Notes: a model not told the origin generated them from the sequence alone. A stretch of 64,000 bases of DNA from Thermoanaerobacterium thermosaccharolyticum DSM 571 (GCF_000145615.1 NC_014410.1:540001-604000); one strand, 5' to 3'; positions 17,272 through 27,420 are shown, counted from the first letter of the stretch. Made by a program: numbers and translations.

Positions 17272-18432
17272 ATGAAAAATTTACCTGATGGAGTACAGGA
17301 TTTTTTGCCTGAGGAATTAAGATTTAAGCACAGTATAGAAAATATATTGAGAAAAACATTTGAATCGTCTGGATATGAAGAAATAATGCCTCCCACATTT
17401 GAATACATGGAAAATTTCAGTAATACTTCAGGCATTTTTTTTGACGAAAATAATCTTTATAGATTTTTTGATAAGAAAGGAGATCTTCTTGCATTAAGAC
17501 CCGATGTTACAACACAAGTTGCAAGGATAGCATCTACAAAATACAATGAATATCCTCTTAAATTTTGCTACATCGCTAATGTGTACAGATATGACAATCC
17601 ACAAGTTGGCAGGATGAGGGAGTACACGCAAGCGGGAATAGAGCTTATTGGGAAAAATCATGAGTATTCTGATGCGGAATGTATATCTGTCGCGGTAGAA
17701 GCGCTGAAAAACATAGGCATAAAAGATTTTAAAGTTGACATAGGTCAGGCAGAGTTTTTTAAATCATTGCTGGATGATTTAGGATTAGCTCGGAATGAAG
17801 AACAGGTTTTAAAAGAATTGCTAGAGCAGAAAAATCAATCGGAGATAGAGTATTTTCTCAAAAACAATAATATAACGGGCCATAATTATGAATTAATAGT
17901 TAATCTGCCTCTGTTTTTTGGAGATATAGAGATAATAAAAAAAGCAAAAGATGTATATAAATTTGAAAAAGCTAATAGGACTTTAAATTATTTGGAAAGA
18001 GTCTATGATATTTTGAAAGACTTTGGGATGGACAAATATATAACATTTGATTTGGGCATGGTTCAAAGCATCGATTATTATACAGGACTCATATTCAGAA
18101 TATTTGTAAAAGATTTGGGATACGCAATTTGCGCAGGAGGCAGGTACGATAATTTGCTTAAAAATTATGGGAAAGATTTGCCTGCAACTGGTTTTGCTAT
18201 CAGCGTAGAGAGAGCTATGCTGGCGGTGCAAAATCAAAGCGAGAAATTCACTAAGAAGCCAAAAAGTGTAGCGGTACTTTGCAATGATAGTAGCAGAAAA
18301 GAAGCCTACCATATAGCATTGAAATTGAGAAATGAGGGGAATATAGCAGAGCTTGTAATCAAGGGTAATGAAGATTATCTAAAGAAAAAAAGATTTGATG
18401 AGATTATTAAGGTAGGTGTACAAGATGGATAG
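17272..18432 (+). CDS. hisZ: ATP phosphoribosyltransferase regulatory subunit HisZ
   Basis: HisZ is a histidyl-tRNA-synthetase paralogue that forms the octameric holoenzyme with the short HisG and confers activity and histidine feedback. The class II synthetase fold is visible: LPDGVQDFLPEE at the N-terminus, a motif 2 region with VYRYDNPQVGRMREYTQAGIE near residue 108, and AICAGGRYDNLL near 285. There is no complete anticodon-binding domain, as expected for HisZ (386 residues). ATG at 17272 is preceded by GCGAGGTG; an in-frame TTG at 17269 is less likely. It is the first gene of the his operon and overlaps hisG by 8 nt. Confidence 0.96.
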   Translation: MKNLPDGVQDFLPEELRFKHSIENILRKTFESSGYEEIMPPTFEYMENFSNTSGIFFDENNLYRFFDKKGDLLALRPDVTTQVARIASTKYNEYPLKFCYIANVYRYDNPQVGRMREYTQAGIELIGKNHEYSDAECISVAVEALKNIGIKDFKVDIGQAEFFKSLLDDLGLARNEEQVLKELLEQKNQSEIEYFLKNNNITGHNYELIVNLPLFFGDIEIIKKAKDVYKFEKANRTLNYLERVYDILKDFGMDKYITFDLGMVQSIDYYTGLIFRIFVKDLGYAICAGGRYDNLLKNYGKDLPATGFAISVERAMLAVQNQSEKFTKKPKSVAVLCNDSSRKEAYHIALKLRNEGNIAELVIKGNEDYLKKKRFDEIIKVGVQDG

Positions 18433-19057
18433 CATAACAGTTGCGCTGCCGAAAGGAAGAATGGCAGATAAATCTTTCGAAATTTTTGCGTCATGTGGTA
18501 TATCAGAAAATATTCAAAATGAAATGTCGCGAAAGCTTTTTATATGTGATATTGAGAGAAATTTAAAGTTTATACTTGTTAAACCTACAGATGTGCCGAC
18601 ATATGTTGAACATGGAGCAGCTGATATAGGCGTTTGCGGAAAAGATGTGCTTTTAGAGCTTAAAAGGGATTGCTATGAAGTGCTTGATTTAGGATTTGGA
18701 AAGTGTAAAATGGTGGTCGCTGGTCCCACCAATAAGAAGAATACTTTTTTAAGCAACAAAAGAGTTGCAACGAAATTTCCTTCAATAGCTGAAGAATTTT
18801 ATAAGAAAAAAGGAGAAAATGTAGAAATCATAAAGCTAAATGGCTCTGTCGAATTAGCTCCATTGGTAGGGTTATCTGAAGTGATTGTGGACATTGTAGA
18901 AACGGGTACAACGCTTAGAGAAAATGGGCTTACTGTATATGAAGAAATATTTCCATCAAGTGCAAGGCTTATTGTGAATAAAGCCAGCATGAAGACAAAA
19001 AGCGATAGAATAAAAGAGATAATATATAAATTAAAACAAGCTACAGAAAACAGTTAG
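18425..19057 (+). CDS. hisG: ATP phosphoribosyltransferase catalytic subunit HisG (short form)
   Basis: This enzyme condenses ATP with PRPP, the first step of histidine synthesis. At 210 residues it is the short form that lacks the C-terminal regulatory domain and depends on HisZ, encoded immediately upstream. Visible motifs are VALPKGRMADKSFEIF at the N-terminus, a VCGKDVLLE segment near 71 and the PRPP-binding loop VDIVETGTTLRENGL near 156. The start ATG lies inside the hisZ end, which indicates translational coupling. A 15-codon frame directly after hisG (from 19058) looks random. Confidence 0.97.
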   Translation: MDSITVALPKGRMADKSFEIFASCGISENIQNEMSRKLFICDIERNLKFILVKPTDVPTYVEHGAADIGVCGKDVLLELKRDCYEVLDLGFGKCKMVVAGPTNKKNTFLSNKRVATKFPSIAEEFYKKKGENVEIIKLNGSVELAPLVGLSEVIVDIVETGTTLRENGLTVYEEIFPSSARLIVNKASMKTKSDRIKEIIYKLKQATENS

Positions 19058-19120
19058 ATGAAGAGTCATAATAAGAGCACAAAAGCTACGGAATTATATG
19101 TTTGAAGGGATTGATGCTAA

Positions 19121-20407
19121 ATGATAAAAATCTACGATTTTAGCAATTCGATTGATAATACAGTCATTAAAAATTTGACCAATAGATCAAAGCTTGAGAA
19201 TAAAGATGTAGAGTCGACTGTGCCTGAAATAATTTATAATGTCAAGATGCATGGAGACAGAGCTTTATTTGATTATACATTAAAATACGATGGTATAGGA
19301 ATAGATGATAAAAACATAATGGTTGAAAAAAGAGAGATAGATGATGCTTACAGCAAAGTAGATAAGGAATTTATAAGTGCTTTAAGGAATGCCATTAAAA
19401 ATATTACAGAATATCATGAAAATCAAAGGCAAAAAACATGGTTAGATTTTAAAGGCGGTATAGTATACGGCCAAAAGATAAGGCCTTTAGAAAAAGTAGG
19501 CATATATGTGCCTGGTGGTACTGCTTCGTATCCTTCGTCTGTTTTGATGAATAGCATTCCTGCAAAAGTGGCAGGTGTTGATGAGATAGTAATGGTTACG
19601 CCAGTGAAAGCTGGATTAAATCCATTTGTGATTGTGGCAGCTAATGAAGTTGGAATCAACAAGATCTACAAAATAGGTGGTGCACAGGCAATTGCAGCAT
19701 TAGCATTTGGTACCGAATCAATACCTAAAGTAGATAAAATAGTTGGGCCGGGAAATATATTTGTTGCCATGGCTAAAAGAGCTGTGTATGGGTATGTAGA
19801 TATCGATATGGTGGCTGGGCCCAGCGAGGTTCTTATCGTGGCGGATGAAAGCGGAAATCCGACGTATTTAGCAGCGGATCTATTGTCGCAGGCTGAACAT
19901 GATGCTATGGCGTCTGCTGTTCTCATTACTACTTCAAAGAGTATAGCAGAAAAAGTAGCAGAAGAGGTAAGTAGACAGACTTTATACCTTGAGAGAAAAG
20001 ATATAATCAATAAATCGCTAGAAGATTATGGAGCAATAATCATTGTTAATAATTTGGAAGATGCTTTAAATATTGCAAATGAGATAGCGCCTGAGCATCT
20101 AGAGCTTGATATAAAGAATCCATTTGAGATGATTGGAATGGTGAAAAACGCAGGAGCTATCTTTCTAGGAGAGAATTCGCCGGAGCCTCTTGGAGATTAT
20201 ATTGCAGGTCCCAATCATGTGCTGCCTACAAGCGGGACATCAAGATTTTTCTCACCACTGTCTGTGGATGATTTCATAAAGAAGATGAGCATTTTATATT
20301 ATGATGAAAATTCGCTAAAGAATGTATCAGATGATATTGTAAGATTGGCGGAAGCAGAAGGACTTACAGCACATGCCAACTCTATAAAAGTGAGGTTTAA
20401 AAGATGA
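19121..20407 (+). CDS. hisD: Histidinol dehydrogenase HisD
   Basis: HisD oxidises L-histidinol to L-histidine in two NAD-dependent, zinc-dependent steps. At 428 residues it has the normal length. Family signatures are VPGGTASYPSSVLMNSIPA near 127, VGPGNIFVAMAKR near 208, DIDMVAGPSEVL, the PEHLELD segment near 325 that carries the catalytic Glu-His pair, and GPNHVLPTSGTSRF near 365. GAAGGGA precedes the ATG. Its last four bases overlap hisC (ATGA). Confidence 0.97.
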   Translation: MIKIYDFSNSIDNTVIKNLTNRSKLENKDVESTVPEIIYNVKMHGDRALFDYTLKYDGIGIDDKNIMVEKREIDDAYSKVDKEFISALRNAIKNITEYHENQRQKTWLDFKGGIVYGQKIRPLEKVGIYVPGGTASYPSSVLMNSIPAKVAGVDEIVMVTPVKAGLNPFVIVAANEVGINKIYKIGGAQAIAALAFGTESIPKVDKIVGPGNIFVAMAKRAVYGYVDIDMVAGPSEVLIVADESGNPTYLAADLLSQAEHDAMASAVLITTSKSIAEKVAEEVSRQTLYLERKDIINKSLEDYGAIIIVNNLEDALNIANEIAPEHLELDIKNPFEMIGMVKNAGAIFLGENSPEPLGDYIAGPNHVLPTSGTSRFFSPLSVDDFIKKMSILYYDENSLKNVSDDIVRLAEAEGLTAHANSIKVRFKR

Positions 20408-21459
20408 TCTATGATTTGTTGAGAGATGAGATAAAAGGATTTAAAAATTATGAAGTTTCAAATATCGAATGTAAATATAAAATGGATGCAAATGAAGTTC
20501 CATTCAGCCTTCCTGAATCCACGTTGGAAAACCTTCAAGAAATAGTGAAAAGCGCAAATGTCAATAGATATCCAGACCCTGTAAGCATAAAATTAAGAGA
20601 TAAATTAGCAGAAAAATGCAGCGCATCAAAAGACAATATCTTAGTTGGAAACGGATCTGATGAAATTATACATATTATAATGAATGCATTTGTTTCTCCA
20701 GATGATTTTGTCGTATATCCAGTGCCTTCTTTCAGCATGTACAGAGTATATTCAGAGATAGCAGGTGCAAATAAAGTAGAAGTAAGTTTAGGCGAAGATT
20801 ATCACTACGATGTAGGCGAATTTATAAAATCAATTAAGGAATATGATCCAAAGTTAGTGATTTTATGCAATCCTAATAATCCGACAGGTACTACAATTAG
20901 TAGGGATGATATAATAAAGATACTGGAAGTGAACAGAGGCATTACTGTTGTTGATGAGGCATACTATGAGTTTTTTGGAGAAACTGTAATTGATTTAATT
21001 AATAAATATAAGAATATGATAGTTTTAAGGACGCTTTCTAAAGCATACGGTCTTGCTGGACTGAGAGTGGGCTATGCAGTTTCAAATCCTGAGATGATAG
21101 GATGTCTCAATTTGGTCAAATCTCCGTATAATGTAAATAGCATTTCACAAGCAATTGCTTTAAGCGTGTTGGAAGCGGATACTGTGAAGGATAGAGTTGA
21201 ATATATCAAAAATGAGAGAAAGTTTTTGATGGACGGATTAAGTAAAATAGATGGCTTGAAAGTTTACAATTCACAAGCTAACTTTCTACTCTTAAAGTTT
21301 GACGATGCTGATTATGTATATAATAAGCTTTTAGAAAAGGGCATACTTGTAAGAGATTTTTCAGGTGATAATGAGTTAAGCGGTACGCTTCGCGTGACTA
21401 TTGGTACAAGAGAAGCAAACAGTTATTTTATAAAATGTATTAAGGAGATATTATCATGA
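20404..21459 (+). CDS. hisC: Histidinol-phosphate aminotransferase HisC
   Basis: HisC is a PLP-dependent fold-type I aminotransferase that converts imidazole-acetol phosphate and glutamate to histidinol phosphate. It shows MDANEVPF near residue 24, GNGSDEIIHII near 79, NPNNPTGT near 158, the VVDEAYYEF segment, and RTLSKAYGLAGLRVGYA with the PLP lysine near 213. Length is 351 residues. It overlaps hisD and hisB by 4 nt each, so translation should be coupled. Confidence 0.96.
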   Translation: MIYDLLRDEIKGFKNYEVSNIECKYKMDANEVPFSLPESTLENLQEIVKSANVNRYPDPVSIKLRDKLAEKCSASKDNILVGNGSDEIIHIIMNAFVSPDDFVVYPVPSFSMYRVYSEIAGANKVEVSLGEDYHYDVGEFIKSIKEYDPKLVILCNPNNPTGTTISRDDIIKILEVNRGITVVDEAYYEFFGETVIDLINKYKNMIVLRTLSKAYGLAGLRVGYAVSNPEMIGCLNLVKSPYNVNSISQAIALSVLEADTVKDRVEYIKNERKFLMDGLSKIDGLKVYNSQANFLLLKFDDADYVYNKLLEKGILVRDFSGDNELSGTLRVTIGTREANSYFIKCIKEILS

Positions 21460-22040
21460 GAGAAGCAGAAGTCAATAGGAAGACGGCGGAGACAGAAGTA
21501 TACGTAAAGATTAATATCGACGGAGCTGGGAAATCTCATATCAATACAGGAATAGGATTTTTAGATCATATGTTAAATTTGTTTTCAAAGCATGGACTTT
21601 TTGATCTGCAGGTAGAAGCGAAGGGGGATTTATATGTAGACTCCCATCATACAGTGGAGGACATAGGGATAACATTAGGACAGGCATTTTTAAAAGCTCT
21701 TGGTGATAAAAAGTCCATTAAGCGTTACGGTTTGTCGTATGTTCCAATGGATGAGGCACTTATTAGAGCAGTTGTGGACATAAGTGGAAGGCCATACTTG
21801 TACTATGATTTGGAGCTTAAAATGCAGGTTTTGGGGAATTTTGAGACAGAAACAGTTGAAGATTTCTTTAGGGCATTTGCATATAATTCATATATTACCC
21901 TTCATATAGAACAACTTCATGGGAAAAATACCCATCATATAATAGAAGCAGCATTTAAGGCTCTTGGTCGCAGCTTAGATGAAGCAACTAAAATCGACGA
22001 TAGAATTGAAGGCGTACCTTCTACAAAAGGCGTATTATGA
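21456..22040 (+). CDS. hisB: Imidazoleglycerol-phosphate dehydratase HisB (monofunctional)
   Basis: HisB is a manganese enzyme that dehydrates imidazoleglycerol phosphate. It has the duplicated metal-binding repeats: GFLDHML and DSHHTVEDIGITLGQA near 60-76, then HGKNTHHIIEAAFKALGRSL near 155-172. At 194 residues it is the dehydratase alone, without the fused phosphatase of enteric bacteria. No separate histidinol-phosphate phosphatase is in this operon. Confidence 0.97.
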   Translation: MREAEVNRKTAETEVYVKINIDGAGKSHINTGIGFLDHMLNLFSKHGLFDLQVEAKGDLYVDSHHTVEDIGITLGQAFLKALGDKKSIKRYGLSYVPMDEALIRAVVDISGRPYLYYDLELKMQVLGNFETETVEDFFRAFAYNSYITLHIEQLHGKNTHHIIEAAFKALGRSLDEATKIDDRIEGVPSTKGVL

Positions 22041-22059
22041 TTTAAAAGGTGGTGTAATT

Positions 22060-22662
22060 TTGATAGGCATTATAGATTACGGAATGGGCAACTTAAGGAG
22101 TGTTGAAAAGGCATTTCAGTATTTAGGATGTGAAGCAAAAATAATTGATGAAGTAAAAATGATAAGAGATGCTGATGCGCTTGTACTGCCAGGAGTAGGA
22201 GCTTTTCCAGATGCAATGGAATTATTAAATAAAAAAGGATTTTCAAACGCAATTAAAGAAGAAGTTAAAAAGGGAAAGCTTATCTTGGGTATATGTCTTG
22301 GCATGCAGCTTTTGTTTGATAAAAGCTATGAAGTAAAAGAAGTTGACGGTTTACATCTTCTAAAAGGAGAGATTAAAGAGATTAAGACGAATTTGAAAGT
22401 TCCGCATATAGGCTGGAATTCTCTTATAATAAGGAAAAATGTGCCTCTTTTGAAGAAAATAAAAAATGGGGATAATGTCTATTTTGTTCATTCTTATTAC
22501 CTAACAAATGGGGATGAAGAAGATATTTGTGCTATAACTGAATATGGAATAGAAATACCTGCTGTTGTATGTAAAGACAATATATTTTCGTGCCAGTTCC
22601 ACCCGGAAAAAAGCGGTGATGTTGGACTTCAAATATTAAAGAATTTTGCGGAATTGATCTAA
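22060..22662 (+). CDS. hisH: Imidazole glycerol phosphate synthase glutaminase subunit HisH
   Basis: HisH is the class I glutamine amidotransferase that feeds ammonia to HisF. The sequence starts IGIIDYGMGNLRSVEKAF and contains the nucleophile elbow GICLGMQLLF (Cys near 79) and the FHPEKSG segment with catalytic His and Glu near 181. The start is TTG at 22060, after AAAAGGTGGTG; the frame is open further upstream, but that part overlaps hisB and has no homology. Length is 200 residues. Confidence 0.95.
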   Translation: MIGIIDYGMGNLRSVEKAFQYLGCEAKIIDEVKMIRDADALVLPGVGAFPDAMELLNKKGFSNAIKEEVKKGKLILGICLGMQLLFDKSYEVKEVDGLHLLKGEIKEIKTNLKVPHIGWNSLIIRKNVPLLKKIKNGDNVYFVHSYYLTNGDEEDICAITEYGIEIPAVVCKDNIFSCQFHPEKSGDVGLQILKNFAELI

Positions 22663-22681
22663 TTTATTGTGGAGGGATTTG

Positions 22682-23389
22682 ATGATAATAATACCTGCTA
22701 TAGATATTATTGACGGGAAATGTGTTAGGCTTACAATGGGTGATTATGAGACTAGTACAGTATATTTTCAAAATCCAGAAGATGCGGCAAAAATTTGGGG
22801 TGACTATGGAGCCAAAAGAATTCATGTTGTCGATTTGGACGGTGCTAAAGAAGGGCGCCTTGTAAATTCAAAATCTATAGAAAACATAAGAAAGTCTTTT
22901 TCCGGTGAAATTGAAGTCGGTGGCGGAATAAGGAATCTTGAAACAGCTAAACATCTATTTAATTTGGGTATAGACTATATAATACTAGGCAGCATAGCTG
23001 TTTATAATAAGAATTTTGTTAAAAGTCTTGTACTAGAGTATGGAGATAAGATAATTGTAGGAATTGATGCAAAGGATGGATATGTTGCTACGAAAGGCTG
23101 GCTTAGTAGAAGCAATATAAGGGATGATGCACTTGCATCAGACATGAAGGAAATAGGTATTGGTACGGTTATATATACCGATATTAGGAAAGACGGAATG
23201 ATGGAAGGGCCAAACTTTGATTCCATCAAAAAAATTATTGAAACTCCTATAAATGTTATAGCATCTGGAGGTATTACAACTTTAGAAGATATATTAAAAT
23301 TAAAAGAGATTGGAGCATATGGCGCAATAATCGGAAAGGCTCTGTATACAAATAAAATAGATCTAAAAGAAGTGTTGGAGGTTTTATAA
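22682..23389 (+). CDS. hisA: ProFAR isomerase HisA
   Basis: HisA is a (beta/alpha)8 barrel that isomerises ProFAR to PRFAR. The N-terminus [15 protein letters not shown] contains the catalytic Asp; GGGIRN near 82 and a phosphate-binding IASGGI segment near 201 are also present. ATG at 22682 is preceded by GGAGG with 6-nt spacing; an upstream in-frame TTG at 22667 is unlikely. The stop codon shares one base with the hisF start. Confidence 0.96.
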   Translation: MIIIPAIDIIDGKCVRLTMGDYETSTVYFQNPEDAAKIWGDYGAKRIHVVDLDGAKEGRLVNSKSIENIRKSFSGEIEVGGGIRNLETAKHLFNLGIDYIILGSIAVYNKNFVKSLVLEYGDKIIVGIDAKDGYVATKGWLSRSNIRDDALASDMKEIGIGTVIYTDIRKDGMMEGPNFDSIKKIIETPINVIASGGITTLEDILKLKEIGAYGAIIGKALYTNKIDLKEVLEVL

Positions 23390-24156
23390 TGCTATCGAAG
23401 AGAATTATACCATGCCTCGATGTTAAAGACGGAAGAGTTGTAAAGGGCGTAAACTTTGTAAACCTCAAAGATGCTGGCGATCCTGTCGATGTGGCAGAGG
23501 AATACAACAGGGCAGGGGCTGATGAGATAGTTTTTCTTGATATAACAGCATCGTATGAGAAAAGAGATATAATGGTTGATGTTGTCAAAAGGACTTCAGA
23601 GAAGGTATTTATACCGCTAACTGTCGGGGGCGGTATACGCACTGTAGATGATTTTAGAAGGATATTGAGAGCCGGTGCAGACAAGATATCCATAAATTCC
23701 GAGGCGGTTAAAAATCCTGATTTAATTAAAGATGCGTCAAAAAAGTTTGGAAGCCAGTGTGTTGTGGTGGCGATAGATGCAAAGAGAAGAGATGATAATA
23801 CAGGTTTTGATGTTTATATAAATGGTGGGCGTGTTAATACAGGATACGATGTCTTGGAATGGGCGAAAAAGGTGGAGAGCTTGGGAGCAGGTGAGATTTT
23901 GCTGACAAGCATGGATGCCGATGGCACAAAAAACGGTTATGATATAGAATTAACCCGTATGGTAGCTGAGAAGGTAAATATACCTGTAATTGCATCTGGT
24001 GGTGCAGGCAATAAAGAACACTTTAAAGAAGTATTGACAGAGGCAAAAGCAGATGCAGCATTGGCAGCATCCCTATTTCACTACGGAGAGCTTAAGATAA
24101 GTGAGCTTAAAAGTTATCTGAAAGAGAATCATGTACCCGTCAGAATAATAAAATGA
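23389..24156 (+). CDS. hisF: Imidazole glycerol phosphate synthase cyclase subunit HisF
   Basis: HisF is a (beta/alpha)8 barrel that converts PRFAR plus ammonia from HisH into imidazoleglycerol phosphate and AICAR. Features are [19 protein letters not shown] (catalytic Asp at 11), [12 protein letters not shown] near 82, [13 protein letters not shown] near 172 and IASGGAGN near 202. Length is 255 residues, standard. The start overlaps the hisA stop (TAATG) and the stop overlaps an ATG in front of hisIE. Confidence 0.97.
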   Translation: MLSKRIIPCLDVKDGRVVKGVNFVNLKDAGDPVDVAEEYNRAGADEIVFLDITASYEKRDIMVDVVKRTSEKVFIPLTVGGGIRTVDDFRRILRAGADKISINSEAVKNPDLIKDASKKFGSQCVVVAIDAKRRDDNTGFDVYINGGRVNTGYDVLEWAKKVESLGAGEILLTSMDADGTKNGYDIELTRMVAEKVNIPVIASGGAGNKEHFKEVLTEAKADAALAASLFHYGELKISELKSYLKENHVPVRIIK

Positions 24157-24170
24157 AAGGAATTGTGTGT

Positions 24171-24839
24171 ATGAATATAGATGATTTAAAATTCGATGAA
24201 AAGGGCCTCATACCTGCTATAGTACAGGATCATAAGACTAAAGAAGTTCTTATGATGGCCTATATGAATAGGGAAAGCCTTGAAAAAAGCTTGGAAAACA
24301 AAGAGACGTATTTTTTTTCAAGAAGCAGACAAAGCTTGTGGCACAAAGGGGAGACATCAGGCAATGTGCAGCACATTAAAGCCATTAAGTACGACTGTGA
24401 TGGTGATACGCTTCTGGTAGAGGTGGAACCTGAAGGGCCTGCATGTCATACTGGTAACAACAGCTGTTTTTATAGAGATATTATAAATGATTATGATGAG
24501 AATGAAGAAAGGGAGTCAATTCTTAGTAACCTCTACAGAAGAATAGAAAGCAGAAAAGAAAATCCAGTAACAGGATCCTATACAAATTATCTTTTTGAAA
24601 AAGGGTTAAATAAAATTTTGAAAAAGATAGGAGAAGAAAATGCTGAAATAATAATTGCTTCAAAAGAAGACTCAAAAGAAGAAGTTGTATATGAAATTGC
24701 AGATTACATCTATCACCTGATGGTTTTAATGGTAGAAAAAGGAATAAATCTTAATGACGTATATAAAGAAATTTCAAAAAGATATTATAAAACGGAAGAA
24801 TTCAGGGAACAGCATAAAAAGCGAAAAGAGACAAAGTAA
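24171..24839 (+). CDS. hisIE: Bifunctional phosphoribosyl-AMP cyclohydrolase / phosphoribosyl-ATP pyrophosphatase HisIE
   Basis: This fusion performs the second and third steps of histidine synthesis. The N-terminal HisI domain shows [23 protein letters not shown] and the zinc-binding [12 protein letters not shown]; the C-terminal HisE domain (from about 115) shows [12 protein letters not shown] and [13 protein letters not shown]. The start at 24171 is preferred because AAAGGAATTG lies before it; ATG at 24153 overlaps the hisF stop. It is the last gene of the operon and is followed by a terminator. Confidence 0.96.
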   Translation: MNIDDLKFDEKGLIPAIVQDHKTKEVLMMAYMNRESLEKSLENKETYFFSRSRQSLWHKGETSGNVQHIKAIKYDCDGDTLLVEVEPEGPACHTGNNSCFYRDIINDYDENEERESILSNLYRRIESRKENPVTGSYTNYLFEKGLNKILKKIGEENAEIIIASKEDSKEEVVYEIADYIYHLMVLMVEKGINLNDVYKEISKRYYKTEEFREQHKKRKETK

Positions 24840-24844
24840 GTAAA

Positions 24845-24873
24845 AAAATAGCAAGAAGACCTTGCTATTTTTT
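24845..24873. terminator. Bidirectional terminator between hisIE and the PIG-L gene
   Basis: A perfect 11-bp stem (AAAATAGCAAG, CTTGCTATTTT) with a 5-nt loop ends in T runs on both strands. It overlaps the stop codon of the convergent gene and serves both transcripts. Confidence 0.88.
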
Positions 24874-26271
24874 CTCAAGTTTATACATATTCCACGGTAT
24901 TTTATCTATCAATCTATTTTTATATATTGAATCGGCACCCATAAATATATAATTTAGGTTTTGAGTATTCGGTATATTCATTTTTATCCATACTATATTT
25001 TTATTAAATATTGGATTTGAAATTGGAATGTTATAGATGGAATTTTTTGCTTTTTTGTACTCGTACAGTTTACCTCCTACCAATCCAATATCTATTCTTT
25101 TTATACTACCTTTGTAAAATAATCTCATCTCTAAATGATATATTACTTTTTTTGATATTGGTGCCAGAGATTGCATTCCTACATACAGCTCATTGCCTTT
25201 ATAACAAAATGCGGCCAATTCTGTAAGATCAGCACTTCTATAAATTTCCTGGTTTAATATGCCGCCGGCAGGTATCTTTATCAATGTGTATGGCAGTCCT
25301 TGTTGCTTAAAATCAGGCAGCGCCTCAACGTTTGGTATTATCAATACAGGCTTAGTTCCAAAAAGTTCATTTTCCCGAATAAATCCCATTAAAAATGGCT
25401 CCATTACAGCTATTTGTGTCTTATACTTTCTAATAGCAAGCTCCTTTTTTTGGATTTCGCTTGATCTTAGCTTAAATATTTGCCATTTCGTATTACTGTC
25501 GGCCATGTCGACTGGTGGAAGCAATGGTTTGCTGGGTTCTAAAAGCCACGGAACGGGCCATTGAGGATGATGTACTAAGAACATGTGCTGTCTCACATTT
25601 AGGTTCATTGCAGTTATTGCATATCTTACAAAATTGCTGACAGCCCAATGGTCTGGGTGAATATCATCAGCTAGTGGATAGTATATATCTGTGGGATTAA
25701 AAGATTTTATGATTTCTTGTATGGAATTTTCTAAATTGCTTCCTGTGTATGCAATACCGGGTTTATACACATTTTTGTATGGAGAGTATGCTGCCTGAGT
25801 ACCGCCGCTTACTCTAGGACGCGTATTATCCCAGAAGTCGCTCCATAGAAATCTTGTGCTGCCGTCAGCAAAGCCAAGGAAAATCACGTCGCTTTTCGGC
25901 AGACCCAATTCAGACATTGCAGCGATGCTTTCGCTTTGTCTTTGGATTCCCAACTTATAAAAATCTGCTGGTGTTGGATTGACGTGTCCTGTATACACTG
26001 CAGCAGCCTTTTTGTAGCTGTCCCCGTTTGTTACAATTACTACTTTGACAGGAATCTTTTGGCTTATAGCTCTTTGAATCACGCCGGCCATTCCCAAAGA
26101 TTCATCGTCTGGGTGTGGTACGATCACAAGTATTCGCTGGCCAGGGTTGTCAAATTCGGGTTCTGGTTTTTTTTCAGTAAGGTTTGCAAAAGTTGCTTTT
26201 AAATTCATTACATATGATACCAATAATGCCAATATAATTATAAAAGCTATAAAAAATTTCTTCCTTTTCAT
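24865..26271 (-). CDS. Membrane-anchored PIG-L/LmbE-type N-deacetylase
   Basis: An N-terminal hydrophobic helix (FFIAFIIILALLVSYVM, residues 5-21) anchors or exports the protein. The LmbE fold follows with ILVIVPHPDDESLG near residue 50, whose His and Asp bind zinc, and DDIHPDHWAVSNF near 205 with the third histidine. Family members remove N-acetyl groups from GlcNAc-type sugars. The C-terminal 170 residues are a less typical extension, probably beta-rich. The ATG is preceded by GGAGGGG. The upstream gene is divergent, so it has its own promoter. The surface location suggests a cell-wall or exopolysaccharide substrate. Confidence 0.87.
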   Translation of the reverse strand: MKRKKFFIAFIIILALLVSYVMNLKATFANLTEKKPEPEFDNPGQRILVIVPHPDDESLGMAGVIQRAISQKIPVKVVIVTNGDSYKKAAAVYTGHVNPTPADFYKLGIQRQSESIAAMSELGLPKSDVIFLGFADGSTRFLWSDFWDNTRPRVSGGTQAAYSPYKNVYKPGIAYTGSNLENSIQEIIKSFNPTDIYYPLADDIHPDHWAVSNFVRYAITAMNLNVRQHMFLVHHPQWPVPWLLEPSKPLLPPVDMADSNTKWQIFKLRSSEIQKKELAIRKYKTQIAVMEPFLMGFIRENELFGTKPVLIIPNVEALPDFKQQGLPYTLIKIPAGGILNQEIYRSADLTELAAFCYKGNELYVGMQSLAPISKKVIYHLEMRLFYKGSIKRIDIGLVGGKLYEYKKAKNSIYNIPISNPIFNKNIVWIKMNIPNTQNLNYIFMGADSIYKNRLIDKIPWNMYKLEKK

Positions 26272-26421
26272 TGTTTTACCCCTCCAATTATGTCATAATT
26301 GTAGCATATATTTATTAATAATTTGTTACAAAATAAAAATTTAATGTAATATATTTTATGTAATGTATAACCAATAGCGTAAAATATTAATTAGGTAAAG
26401 TTTATTAAAGGAGGTAAATTT

Positions 26422-27357
26422 ATGATTGTTGATTTTCACTGTGATACGCTTTATTTGATACAAAAGGACAATAGAGACATAACAAAGAAAAATGATAAAG
26501 GTCATATAGATTTGATTAGACTAGATGAAGGAATGGTACATCTTCAAGTTTTTGCCACATTTATTGAGCCTGAATACGTGAGAAAAGATGCGGCAACTAA
26601 AACATTAAAAATGATTGACAAACTATATCAATTGATGGAGAAAACAGATAAGATTAAATTGATCTTAAGTGGAAAGGATGTGGAAGAAGCAAAAAATGAA
26701 AGCAAGATAGGTGCGTTGTTGTCAATAGAGGGTGGTGAAGCATTAGAAGGAGATTTAGCGCTTTTAAGGATGTTTTATAAGCTTGGAGTAAGAGCTATGA
26801 CCCTTACGTGGAGTTTAAGAAATGATTTAGGCGACGGCATTTTAGGAAGCAGCGATTATGGACTTACATCATTTGGAAAAGATGTTATAAAGGAAATGAA
26901 TAGATTAGGCATGATTGTAGATGTCTCCCATCTCAATGAAAGAGGATTTTGGGATGCTATAAATATATGCGAGAAGCCTCTTATTGCATCACACTCAGAC
27001 TGCAAAGCACTTTGTCGCCATCCTAGAAACTTAAGCGATGAGCAGATAAAAGCGATAGCTGATAAAGGTGGTGTTATCGGCATAAACTTTTGTCCAAACT
27101 TTCTAAGAGACGATGATAATGCATCAATAGAGGATGTCTTGGATCACATAGAGCATATTGTTAATTTGGTAGGTATAAACCATGTTGGGTTTGGATCAGA
27201 CTTTGATGGAATCGAAAAGACGCCTCTTGGCCTCGATGATGTGGCAAGCTTTCCTAAGATTTTAGATGGCTTAAAGAAAAGAGGTTTTAGCGATGATGAG
27301 ATAAACTCCATATCACATGATAACTTTGAGAGGATTATAAAAGAAATTTTATCGTAA
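26422..27357 (+). CDS. Membrane-dipeptidase-family (M19) metallodipeptidase
   Basis: The protein follows the renal dipeptidase pattern: VDFHCDTLY at residue 3 (zinc-binding His-x-Asp), EGGEALEG near 102 with the bridging Glu, VDVSHLNERGFWD near 172, ASHSDCKALCRHPRN near 191 and GFGSDFDG near 253. At 311 residues it has the size of the bacterial enzymes, which are cytosolic and cleave dipeptides, including D-amino-acid-containing ones. There is no signal peptide. AAAGGAGGT precedes the ATG. Monocistronic. Confidence 0.93.
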   Translation: MIVDFHCDTLYLIQKDNRDITKKNDKGHIDLIRLDEGMVHLQVFATFIEPEYVRKDAATKTLKMIDKLYQLMEKTDKIKLILSGKDVEEAKNESKIGALLSIEGGEALEGDLALLRMFYKLGVRAMTLTWSLRNDLGDGILGSSDYGLTSFGKDVIKEMNRLGMIVDVSHLNERGFWDAINICEKPLIASHSDCKALCRHPRNLSDEQIKAIADKGGVIGINFCPNFLRDDDNASIEDVLDHIEHIVNLVGINHVGFGSDFDGIEKTPLGLDDVASFPKILDGLKKRGFSDDEINSISHDNFERIIKEILS

Positions 27358-27392
27358 TAATTCATATATTTTATTGAAATTTGGCATAAAAA

Positions 27393-27420
27393 ATAGCCCC
27401 GATAATTTAATTGGGGCTTG
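27393..27420 (+). terminator. Possible terminator after the dipeptidase gene
   Basis: AGCCCC (27395-27400) pairs with GGGGCT (27413-27418) around an AT-rich 12-nt loop. Only TTGC follows, not a T run, so termination would be weak. The 325-bp gap between the dipeptidase and glyA otherwise holds only the glyA promoter and no visible gene. Confidence 0.45.

Noticed and set aside
19058-19105. Fifteen-codon frame between hisG and hisD
   Set aside because: It has no ribosome site of its own beyond the hisG end, no recognisable similarity, and is short enough to be chance.
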